Part shown: positions 12,031 to 20,827 of the stretch, piece by piece
Numbering within the stretch: position 1 is the first letter of the stretch
Layout of the letters: the number at the start of each line of letters is the position of its first letter
Assembly: GCA_050084515.1 (NCBI GenBank)
Contig: CM114272.1
Span: 558,001-622,000 of the forward strand
Length of the DNA stretch: 64,000 nt
DNA from: Blasia pusilla
Taxonomy: Eukaryota > Marchantiophyta > Marchantiopsida > Blasiales
Direction of reading: 5' to 3'
Position numbers and translations under genes: made by a program
Notes under the pieces: generated by a model
The model's input: only the letters and a program-made list of their open reading frames with translations
What the model was told of the DNA's origin: nothing
Database searches by the model: none

Positions 12031-13617
12031 TTGGTCATCACGGAGCTGTCTGGTGGTTTGGTCGGGGATCGTGGTGCGGATAGTGGTGGCTTTACACGGA
12101 GTGGATTGAGGTATCGGCTACCTTTTCCACTTCCGACGGTTGATGAAGAGGAGGACAAGGGTGTTCCAAACACCGAGTCTTCTACGTTTTTATCGAGTGT
12201 TGCAACTCCATTGATTTGGGACATGGACGGGATATATGGGGCCATGAAGGCCCCACGACGATACTCGAGTGCAGTGGGCACCATTGAGTTGGAGGACTTC
12301 ATTCAGGAGTTTGATACGTGGTGTGATATGCAGATATTGTGGAATGCCACGTTGTTTACACCCTTCTTGGCTTGGAAGGGGTTGTTTCAGCACTTGGAGG
12401 GACCACCCATGGACGATTACCATGAGTTTAGGAGGGACCATACTGTTGAGATTGAGGGGTGGAGACAACATTGGTTTCCAGGCTATGTGTCTATCACCCA
12501 TGGTGGTATTGGTAGTAGTGCTCCTACTGTGTTAGCCAGCCCGACGTTGAGTGGTGCGAGTACGAGTCAGAGTGGGGGTACCATTGGAGGTACCCATGGA
12601 GGTACCAATGGGGGTACTAGTGGAGGTACTAGTGCCCCACCATCGTTCAGACCATTTGCAGAGTTCTTCAAGAGATTGGAGAAAAACTATCAAGGAGTGA
12701 AGATAGAGAAGTTGAGGAGTCTTCAGGAATTTGAGCGAAAGATTGGTGAGAGTCTTCGTGAGGCATACACTTGTATGCAACGCTTGATTTCAGTTACCTA
12801 GGGTGTGACTGAGGCTAAGTCAGTCCTGTTTTGGTATGAGATCTTGGACAAAGAGTTGCGTTGTAGGGTACGTGATGCTACTCTCTTATGAGTGATGATT
12901 CATCCACATTGGCCCATGTGTTGCTCTATCTGAGAAGATTGAGCTTAACATGGTGGAGGAGAGGGTGGTGACATCCGCATCCAGTAGGGATACAACTACA
13001 ACTTCTCGTGTTCAGCAGTCCACCTCAGAGTCTTTTAGTAGTGGTGATGGGAGTCATGGGGGTACACACGACCTCAGTTAGGTCCTAGTGGGACACTTGC
13101 GTAGAGACCATTGCCTTCATTTTCTGCCCCACAACAAGAATAGTCATGTTAGACATGTGGAGGTGACCATGTCAGGAGGTTTTGTTCCCAAGAGGATGGG
13201 AGACGGACTTTGGAGGATGGACCTCAGTCAGCCCCAACTCAGTGTGATCATTGTGGGAGACCAGGTCATCCTTGAGAGCGTTGCTTTGATCTTCATCCAG
13301 AGTTGAGATTAGGCCGCGGCCGTGGTGGAGTAGCTCCAAGAGGCTGAGGTGGTAGAAGTGGTAGGGGTGGTAGAGGTGGACCAGCGATTGGAGAGCCTAC
13401 GGTGGCTGCCCCTAGCACTACGACAGAGTCAGCTATGGCTGCCAGGATTGAGCAGTTGGAGCAGAGGTTGGCTACTATGGCTGGTATCCAGCATAGAGCA
13501 GGTTCAGGAGCAAGGGCTTCCACCTGTTATGGAGGGGATGATCTATCTTATACGGCAAGTGCAGCACAGGTTGACCATCAGCTGCAGTTACGAGAGGAGT
13601 CGCTCAAACGTTAGAGC
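12031..13617 (+). pseudogene. Element 1 Gag with CCHC zinc knuckle
   Basis: This is the structural protein of the element. The frame from 12031 is open for 256 codons. It contains a Gag-like stretch (about residues 80-165, including LEDFIQEFDTW and GPPMDDYHEFRR), a Gly/Thr/Ser-rich linker, and then a helical segment (FAEFFKRLEKNYQGVK) before a stop at 12801. In shifted frames it continues to a CX2CX4HX4C knuckle at 13243-13284 (CDHCGRPGHP, one in-frame TGA, ERC), a Gly/Arg-rich tail, and a short coiled coil (RIEQLEQRLATMAG, near 13445). Element 2 Gag shares the motifs FTRSG, PMDDYHEF and the knuckle. I chose the start because it is the first ATG of the longest frame and lies just before the shared FTRSG motif. 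Confidence 0.75.
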
Positions 13618-13691
13618 CACGTGATGCTACTGTGGAGTTGGACCCACAGAGGGGTGAGGTTGGGAGGAAAGCTAGGCTTCCCTAGTCATTC

Positions 13692-14135
13692 TTGTTGTCT
13701 GAGGTGCTTAGGACTCCATCCATGGTTCCTACGCAGCCTATTGAGCCTACAATGGGGATTGAGGCATCTACATTGCGTGTAGTGGACACAGATGCATCAT
13801 CCAGTGTAGTATTGCGGATGGCAACTTCAGTGCTGGGATCCCCATTGTTTTCAGCCAGTGAGTTGATGGCCTTAGGAGTTGACATAGCTCATGTATTTCA
13901 GCTAGCACCTACGTTGTGTGAACGTGGGAGTGTTACTACTACACGTGCTGAGGTGGATGAGGGTGTTGCGGTGGAGCAACCCTCTATGTCAGGTGTAGCA
14001 TTGAGTACCAGTGCTACTTGGCAGGCAGCAGTGGCAAAGATGGATCCATTACCAGCCCGGCCAGCCATTGATCGCGAGAGGCTTACACCTGGTGTATGTA
14101 AGTTGGAGTGGGATATTCTGATTGGTGAGTCCTAG
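13692..14135 (+). CDS. Element 1 Gag-protease linker region
   Basis: A 147-codon open frame lies between the Gag coiled coil and the protease. It contains PLFSASELMALGVD followed by AHVFQLAPTLCERG. Element 2 keeps the same pattern (PLFSASDVMTLGG...VFRLAAMLCEHG, 54290-54661), so this is a conserved part of the polyprotein. The function is unknown. It resembles no domain I can name and probably represents a linker or extra structural segment. Confidence 0.6.
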   Translation: MLSEVLRTPSMVPTQPIEPTMGIEASTLRVVDTDASSSVVLRMATSVLGSPLFSASELMALGVDIAHVFQLAPTLCERGSVTTTRAEVDEGVAVEQPSMSGVALSTSATWQAAVAKMDPLPARPAIDRERLTPGVCKLEWDILIGES

Positions 14136-14149
14136 AAGACAGGTGTATA

Positions 14150-14360
14150 GACCAGATAGAGTCTTGTTAGACTCTGGTGCCCAACCTTTGGTGTTGGGAA
14201 AGGCGGCGTGTATTGGTTTGGGTATTCGGAGGTCAGAGCTTGGGCCTTGCCCATTCTAGATTCAGACATCACTTGGAGGAGCCAATGGTAGGTCTCATTT
14301 CATGACACGGGAGAAGTTGTCTATACAGTTGAGACCAGATCATGTGACTGATAGCTCCAG
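14150..14360 (+). pseudogene. Element 1 retropepsin-type protease
   Basis: DRVLLDSGAQPLVLGKAA is encoded from 14154, with the catalytic Asp codon at 14169-14171 in the DSGA motif of retroviral-type aspartic proteases. A hydrophobic flap-like region follows and is broken by a stop near 14262. The enzyme would process the Gag-Pol polyprotein. In element 2 the same motif reads DSRA, so that copy has lost the conserved Gly of the active site loop. Confidence 0.75.
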
Positions 14361-14469
14361 GTTGGGAGTAGTGCATCAGGCTTGGAGTGAGGCTATTATA
14401 CCTCATGAGGAAGAGGAGGCTCCATGGCGAACTCCTACTTCTGGTCCAGTTGGGTTATCCCCTTTGGAT

Positions 14470-15480
14470 ACTACACCCATTATATGGCACTATCCGCTGG
14501 AGGATATTTGTATGTTAGATCTCTTTGGTGGTATTAGCACTGGTTTGGCTACAGTATTGCAGGCCGGTATACCTATGCGGAGATACGTGTATGTCGAGCA
14601 AGATGAGACGGCCCAGAGAGTCTCATCCCAACATATTGGTCAGTTGATGTGAGATTTCCTGAGTTGTTGCCATCATAAGCTATTCGTGGGTACCAGCGTG
14701 CTTTTCCGTCACACATTGCATTGTTGGGAGCGGAGGACCTTGAGAGGGTTGGTCCTGTGGATTTGGTGATTGCGGGATGACCATGTCAGGGTCATACACG
14801 TGCTAGTCGTAGTGAGGGATTACAAGACCCTCGGTCTCGATTGTTTTGGGAGATGTTGCGTGTGTTACGACATCTTCTGGTTCATCAAGAACGTGCTCCA
14901 GCTTACATTCTGGAGAAAGTTCCATTGTTGGGTGACACTCGGACCCGGATGATGGCAAGTGTTAATGAGGTGCGGTCTTGGATTGGACCAGCGGTGTTGT
15001 TGGATGCAGTGTGAGTTGGCTCGTGTGCACATCCTCCACGCTTGTGGTGGACAAACTCGCTGCCTAGGGAGGTTCTACGTCGAGCATATAATGCAGTGCA
15101 GCGGGATCCTTGCCTTACAATGGATAGTATCTTGGATACTGGGCGACTTTCTTAGGTGGTGAGGGTTATTGATCGGTTATCCATGGTAGTGGTGAACCGT
15201 GTGGGGTAGCCTAGATGGCACTACCCACATTTGTGAGTTTTCCCTCGTCACATGCCTACAGGAAGGTGGTCCTAGGCTTGTATGGGATTCTCATGTGCGA
15301 CAGTTGGTGGAGCCTAACGCTGATGAGAGAAAGCGTGCGATGGGATTTGCTACTAGTGTGACAGCGGTTGCTTCCATTTCTGAGGCTTCACGACGTCATG
15401 TGTTGGGTCAGACCATGGACCTGAATTGTTTGACTTGGATTTTGAGTCTTGGTATGGCCGAGCAACGTCGAGTTCAGACT
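14470..15480 (+). pseudogene. Element 1 DNMT3-like cytosine-5 DNA methyltransferase domain
   Basis: The ordered motifs of a C5 DNA methyltransferase are visible across frames. They are the cofactor loop MLDLFGGISTGLATVLQAG (14512 on, motif I), an acidic motif II (YVEQDE), VDLVIAG-stop-PCQG near 14760-14783 (motif IV with the catalytic Cys, preceded by a TGA), RLFWEMLRVLRHL, an EKV variant of ENV, PPRLWWTN near 15040 (motif VIII region), and RAMGF...SEASRRHVLGQTMDL (15330-15430, motifs IX-X). Motif order and spacing resemble the DNMT3 type, which is expected to methylate cytosine de novo. It lies between protease and reverse transcriptase, and element 2 has the same domain in the same place. 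Two or more stops and frameshifts disable this copy. Confidence 0.85.
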
Positions 15481-16470
15481 TTGTCTGTGGATCTTCCATC
15501 CCTTGTGATGAGCTCGATGGCTACCGAGACGGTAGAGGCATCGGCTAGGGGCGAGGAGAGTAGTATTTTGCATCCTTGGAGTAAATGGGATGTAATGGTT
15601 GGGCATCTGGAGTTGGTTGCTCACGCTGGTGGAGGAGTTATTTGCGCAGATGATGGTATAGCTAAGGATGTACCATCTTGTGAGGGGGTTGCATAGCAGC
15701 CAATGGCGTCATCTTCTCCCTCTAGTGTGCTAGTGGAGGAGACTTGGGAGCCATTACTTGGGCCCAAGCTTACGGAAGGTGAGAAACGACGCTTGACACA
15801 GTTCCTACGTGCTTATAAGAGTTGTTTTGCCTTGATCATGAAGAAGTTGGGTGCTTTTGGTTGGACCCGGTATACGGATTGATTCAATGCCAATCTTCTG
15901 TCGTCCCTACCGATATAGTGATATGGAGAGGGACCTGATTCAGAGTAGGACGTTGGACCTTTTGGAGGCTGGATTAGTGGAGTTGTCGCATGGAGAGTAT
16001 GCATCAGCCACTGTCATGCATGCTAAAAAGGATGTGCATGGCAACTACATCGATAGGCGGATGTGTGGAGATTACCGTCCTATCAATCGGCAGACCAAGG
16101 CCGATAGATATGCCATGCCTACACCTGAGGAGATCTTTGATGTGGTGGGACAGGCAAAGATTTTCAGTACTTTGGATCTTGGGGCAAGATACCATCAGTT
16201 GCCAATTTGAGAGACTGACAAGGCAAAGACAGCATTTTGGGGTGTCAACTCTCATGGCAAGGATTGTTTGTATTAGTGGAAATTCTTACCCTTTGGGTTG
16301 AAGAATGCACCTGTCGAGTTTCAGAGATTGATGGAGAGGATTCTAGCAAGGTTGGATTTTGTTCGGTGTTACATTGATGATATCTTGGTGTTCAGTAACA
16401 CGATGGAGGAGCATCAGATACATTTGCAGATTTTGTTTGAGCCGTTGAAAGCTCATGGTCTACGTTAGCT
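15481..16470 (+). pseudogene. Element 1 reverse transcriptase
   Basis: A linker (15481-15760) leads into LTEGEKRRLTQFLRAYKSCF, typical of the start of gypsy reverse transcriptases. It is followed by MERDLIQSRTLDLLEAGLVE, SATVMHAKKDVHG and RMCGDYRPINRQTK (15850-16100). Then come LDLGARYHQLPI, LPFGLKNAPVEFQRLME and the polymerase active site CYIDDILVFSN near 16370-16400. Stops occur after HQLPI and in LY-stop-WKFLPF. The domain ends abruptly at HGLR (16469), where the inverted block begins. It would copy the element's RNA into DNA. Confidence 0.85.
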
Positions 16471-17648
16471 CACAAACCATACAACGTGACACCAACTGCT
16501 GCACCTAAGTATGCATGCCACGCCACCAATACTGGCCAAGGAGTAAGTTATACGTACGCTTTACCCCAAAATGTCGCAACTCCTCATGGGCATGTCATGT
16601 TGCACAATGCACTCTCTCTGAGCCAAATGTGGCACCACTCGTACTCTACCATCCTCCCACACACGGAGAATATGTGTTCCCTCCAATCGATACCTCCTAG
16701 CACGTAGAAGAACACGGTCTCGCTCCTTGGCACTCACTATGCTTGACACCCTATTGGTCCGTAGGAACTCCAACACCAATGCATCATCATGAATATCACG
16801 CTAATCCGTACCACCATCTCCAACCTTAGGATATGAAGGCTGGCCATCTACCCTCTGACCAGAGTAAGATGTCATGTGGTCCTCCATACTAGAGTCCACC
16901 CCTAACTGACATAAAAAGACAGATGCATGCCAACCTGGCACCATCTCCTCATCAACCTTGCCATGCCATCTAGCCCCAGTTGCATCCTCTTGGCTAGTAC
17001 ATGGGTTCCTACTCAATCCATCAACATCAAGGTTGGCCACTCCAGGTGTATGTACCACCTGGAAGTCATACTCTTGTAAGATAAGAGCCCACCATGCAAG
17101 CTTCCTTGTAAGCTTTTTAGACTCCATCAATCACCTGAGCGGTTGGTGATCAGTAACACCTAAAGTGTGCCATAGCCCACACTACTGCCAAGCACTCTCC
17201 CTCATATGAACTATAGCGCGACTCCGCTGCATTATTCGAACGACTTGCATAAGCCACCACTAACTCCATCTACTCATCATGATGTTGTGTCAACACCGCT
17301 CCAAGTCCCAACATACTCCAATCAGTATGCAACTGAAATGGGCGCCCTCTGATAGGTCTCCTCAAGATAGGCGTGGCCACTAACTTGGCCTTGAGCTCCA
17401 CAAAAGCTCTCTCCTGATCATCTCCCCTATGCCACTCCTGATCTGATTTCAGCAATTGGTTCAAAGGCTTTGCCATAGCACTAAATTCCTTCACAAACCT
17501 CCGATAGTAGTTCGCCAATCTCATGAATGCGTGAACTCTTCTCACATCTACTAGACGAGAAAAAAGTGCAATAGCCTCCACCTTTGCTTGCTGAACTCCC
17601 AAACCATCTGGATAGATCACATGACCCAAGTACTCAACATCCTCATGG
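16471..17648 (-). pseudogene. Inverted internal segment of element 1: RNase H and integrase zinc-binding region
   Basis: From 16471 to about 17648 the element's coding sense lies on the opposite strand. Read on the minus strand from the right it gives VEYLGHVIYPDGLG, FMRLANYYRRFVKEFSAMAK and FQLHTDWSMLGLGAVLTQH (RNase H). These are followed by [16 protein letters not shown], a tether with HTPGVANLDVDGLSRNP, and finally the integrase zinc-binding region ending WWRGM...CMVC at about 16475. Element 2 has these parts colinear with its reverse transcriptase and integrase (51300-50150). Element 1 also lacks about 24 bases in RNase H, near 17160. Confidence 0.88.
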
Positions 17649-18560
17649 AAGAATCATTCAATGCCCCTACACCACAGTTACATCCCTTGCCTATTATGAG
17701 GTTGGATTACCGTTGGAGTGTGGACTTTGCGGGATCCCTACCGTTGACTATACGACATCATCGATATGTGTTGGAAATGGTGGAGCACTTCTCCAAGTGG
17801 ATTGAGTTGATGGCATTACCTGACAAGGCAAGTGAGGGAACGGCGTATATATTTCTTGATAGATTGCTTAGTCATTTTGGTGCACCAGCTAAGGTGCTGA
17901 CCGACCAAGGTACAAAGTTTCAGGGTGAGTTTCAAGTCTTGTGTGACAAGGCGTTGATTGATCATCGGACCACATCTCGAGATCATTCAGAGGCGGATGG
18001 TTTGGCTAAGCATGTGGTTCAGATGGTGAAGAGGGCATTGCGCAAGTATGGCCTACACAAGGGGCATCTTGGAGACTGGGATATTCAGTTGCCATGGTTA
18101 GCCATGGGGTATAGGTTCAGTCGCCAAGCATCCTTGGCTTCTTTCTCACCTTATTTTCTATTATACGGCCGAGATCCAGACTTGCTAGCAGCAATTCGTC
18201 AAGAGTCTAGTGAGGTGGTGAACCTTGATGACCCAAAGATGTGGATGAGAGTGTGTTCTCAACGGGCAGAGCTCTTCGGAGAGTTATGCCAACAGCCTTT
18301 GAGAATCTTGCCATTGCTTAACACATGATACATTGCAGTATGCAACCATTCGAGGTGGAAGTTATCGACCATCGATTGGTAGGTTCCATGTGGGGGACTA
18401 TGTCTATTTGCATCAGATTGCACCGACAACTTTGGATGTGACGGCAGACCGCACTATTTTACGAGTGCGAGAGGTGTTAGCTTCTGGAGTTCTCATGTTG
18501 GAGGGTCGTGATGGAGTTGTTTGGAAGGACCATGTGCGTAGTTGTGCGCCATGTCATCTT
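17649..18560 (+). pseudogene. Element 1 integrase catalytic core and C-terminal domain
   Basis: A gypsy-type DDE integrase core is open to 18328. It shows the first Asp in WSVDFAGSLP, the second in VLTDQGTKF and the Glu in HSEADGLAKHVVQMVKRAL, followed by FSPYFLLYGRDPDL. A stop at 18326 and a frame change lead to the C-terminal SH3-like part (IGRFHVGDYVYLHQ...ILRVREVLASGVLMLEGRDG, 18378-18530). The zinc-binding part is missing from this strand because it lies in the inverted segment. The enzyme would insert the DNA copy. The catalytic triad is intact in this frame. Confidence 0.85.
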
Positions 18561-18599
18561 CCAAATGTGGATGGTACTGTTGACCCAAGCTTAGCCATG

Positions 18600-18758
18600 A
18601 TACGTGCTAGCTTGAGGTGCATGTTGTGTGGGTCTGCTGGTAACGTAGCCCGTATGTTGGTGTGTGATCGATGTTCTAGGGGTTGGCACATGATGTGTTT
18701 GACTTCACGTATGGATGTTGTTCCTACTGGAAGATGGGTTTGTCCTCGATGTACTTAG
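18600..18758 (+). CDS. Element 1 PHD finger at the integrase C-terminus
   Basis: The frame open from 18333 to 18758 continues from the integrase C-terminal domain into a complete C4HC3 zinc finger. It has CMLC, then LVCDRC, GWHMMC and WVCPRCT directly before the stop. The spacing and the Trp before the seventh Cys are those of a PHD finger. PHD fingers commonly read the histone H3 tail, so a role in steering integration or reading chromatin is plausible but inferred. The place is the one occupied by the chromodomain in chromoviruses. Element 2 has the same finger with one ligand lost. Confidence 0.85.
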   Translation: MRASLRCMLCGSAGNVARMLVCDRCSRGWHMMCLTSRMDVVPTGRWVCPRCT

Positions 18759-18920
18759 GAGGGGTAGATGACTTGATCTTTGCATGATATGGATTACAGA
18801 TGTGCAACTTACGATGGGACAATCTAGCGCCCGGCCTCCTGATTCGTGCACCCACGAAGATGTATAGCATGTAGTAGATGTATAAGGCTACCTGGGAGTT
18901 AGAGGGACCTAACCGCCAAT

Positions 18921-18930
18921 TAGGGGGGCG
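18921..18930 (+). other. Element 1 polypurine tract candidate
   Basis: TAGGGGGGCG lies immediately before B1. Element 2 has an equivalent GGGGGGC tract immediately before its B1 (48867-48875, minus strand). The shared position suggests that plus-strand synthesis starts at B1 and not at A2. Confidence 0.6.
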
Positions 18931-19037
18931 AGTTGTGGTACACTTGTATTTGTATATGCTCTCATCTATGTTATGTATGTATGTGAGTATGGTATGTCAG
19001 CGATGTATATTGTATGACGATGTGGATTCGCACGACA
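18931..19037 (+). repeat. Element 1 repeat block B1
   Basis: B1 is 107 bp, the same length as B2 (19407-19513), with six differences, all transitions. It ends GCACGACA and is separated from A2 by the dinucleotide GC (19038-19039), forming GACAGCTGTC, which is a perfect 10 bp palindrome. Confidence 0.92.
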
Positions 19038-19039
19038 GC

Positions 19040-19406
19040 TGTCATGACCATACGGATTATATCTTAGAGTATAGTATGATAGTAAAGGCCATACTTGATG
19101 TAGGGTCGTAGTGTCTAGGTAGGGATGCGGTTTCATACATAGGGTTGGGGGTTACTCCGTTGAGGGTGACTTTTCCAATAGGGCCCGCCCTTAGGTTGGA
19201 GGATATAGTGTGGAGTGTACTCAAAGAATAGTTAGTTCTTTGAGTTGAGCCTGTTGCCTTGGGAGTTAGCCTTGGTAGTGAGTAGAGCTCTTGGCTATGG
19301 TGGTTCCCGCAAGCTTCGACTTGGATTCTCCCATTGTGGAGTGGGTTTGGCTCGATTGTATGTGATTCTATACGTGTTTTATGACAGTTGGTCTTTCACG
19401 GATTTC
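19040..19406 (+). repeat. Element 1 repeat block A2
   Basis: A2 is a second copy of A1 (10138-10533), without the extra hairpin arm. It begins TGTCATGACC and runs into B2 without a gap. Confidence 0.9.
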
Positions 19407-19513
19407 AGTTGTGGTACACTTGTATTTGTGTATGCTCTCGTTTGTGTTATGTATGTATGTGAATATGGTATGTCAGCGATGTATGTTGTATGACGATGTG
19501 GATTCGCACGACA
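19407..19513 (+). repeat. Element 1 repeat block B2 (3' end of element)
   Basis: B2 is the second copy of B1, lying outside A2. It ends CGACA directly at the AAGA target duplication (19514-19517). This shows that the inserted DNA ends here and not at the end of A2. Confidence 0.9.
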
Positions 19514-19517
19514 AAGA

Positions 19518-20424
19518 TGATGCTTCAATTTGTCCAGGCCGTACTCGTCAAGGAAAAAATGGGCAACTTCTTGCTCGCTCACTAGCAAGCACTATTCTGA
19601 TGGTTGTTGGAGATCATACCCTTGGATGGAATAGTCGAATACCTTATCCACCAGAGCAGACGTCTTGGAGTCGAAGAAGATTTTGTACGCCTTCTTACAT
19701 TCCCCATCAAGACGGGAACCTAGAGTATCTACAATGGTGATCGACTTGGATGCAACCCTTAGCACAAAGTGATGGCCATGGAGGGTTACAATAAACACCT
19801 TCTCGGCTCCCTCTTACTGCACCACTTCATTCCACATAATGTCTATGCTCTCATCTGGCATGGCACCATAAGCGAAAACGTCATTAATAGAAGGGAGGGA
19901 GACATAACCCACAAAGCTCATGCTGGTGACGATGTAGACACCGAATGATGGTCCATCCTTTAACTCCACCTTTCTACGGATTCCAGGTCTAGGAAGCCGC
20001 TTTTATCAACAATATCTTTGAAACCAGACTGATTCTCCAACTTTGCGTACAAGCGAGGCCCCAACTTCACAATGCCGTCGAGAACTCTAGTTGGGAGATA
20101 TTTCTCTATCGGATACTCCAAGCACCACCTAGCAGTAAGGAAGGCATTAATACTCCTTGCTTGCCTCACAGCTTCCACTGGATTCTGATCGATGCTACCA
20201 AAGATGACATCTGCAATGATGCCTAGTCTTGGACATTCCTTGCATACGGTTCGAATTAGTTGTCCAGATACATTATGGAATAAGATCGAGGCCTTGAGTT
20301 TTTCTTGGATTGCATGGAGAAAACGTTCACCATTACCGCCCGTAAAATGTGGCTTTGGGAAACCAATCCTCCTAGTACTAATAAAATGACTAACACTCAT
20401 CCTATCCCAGAAACTTTCTTTCAT
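19518..20424 (-). pseudogene. K1 host gene: C-terminal exons (HHF...DTLG domain)
   Basis: Minus-strand coding sense runs from 20424 (MKESFWDRMSVSHFISTRR) through ADVIFGSIDQNPVEAVRQA and PRLYAKLENQSGFKDIVDK. It then goes on through SMSFVGYVSLPSINDVFAYG, a single in-frame TAG, GAEKVFIVTLHGHHFVLRVA, ITIVDTLGSRLDGECKKAYK and FLDEYGLDKLKHHL up to the insertion site of element 1. The GHxFVL...DTLGxRL...CxxAY signature reminds me of the C-terminal region of some plant NT-C2-type proteins, but I am not sure of that. The reading continues in frame on the far side of the element (10133 downwards). The TAG in VVQ-stop-EGA suggests a decaying copy, although a sequencing difference is possible. Confidence 0.5.
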
Positions 20425-20827
20425 TATCGGAAGGTAAGAGAGAATAGTATCGGCCTCGCAATGGATTTTTTCGTCTCGGGGTCTTGGAGGTATAATAAAT
20501 TTTGAAAGGGCTATAATGCTATTTTGATCATTCTAAAGGAGGGAATTGATCCCAATATCCACCTAGACCCTACTTTTTGGGCAAGAGAAGTTTCTAAACT
20601 CTCTAATAGCATAAAAGAACCGCAGATCTTTCACATACTTTGAGAAACCTTTGTCCCCTTTCAAACAGAGTAGTCCCCACTTCAAAATGAAACCGTCTTT
20701 GGTATTATAGCTTGTCCTCACTTCATATTGAAGTGGATGCATATGCTTGCAAAGTAGACCAAAAGAATTTGGCCTTCTTGATGAAAGATTCAGAAAAATA
20801 GCAGGAATCTATTAGCCTCTCAAGCAT

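Larger units (their letters stand above)
10138..19513 (+). mobile_element. Retroelement 1: gypsy-like element with DNA methyltransferase, PHD finger and split terminal repeats
   Basis: This is a 9,376 bp element flanked by AAGA at 10134-10137 and 19514-19517. It begins TGTCATGACC and ends GCACGACA. Order: A1 (10138-10533), leader, Gag with CCHC knuckle, protease, DNMT3-like methyltransferase, reverse transcriptase, an inverted block (16471-17648) holding RNase H and the integrase zinc-binding region, integrase core, integrase C-terminus, PHD finger, polypurine tract, B1, A2, B2. Domain order apart from the methyltransferase, the PHD finger and the inversion is that of Ty3/gypsy. Many stops and frameshifts make it non-autonomous now. 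It is inserted antisense in an exon of the K1 gene. Removing it with one AAGA copy rejoins that exon in frame, which fixes both ends. Confidence 0.88.
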
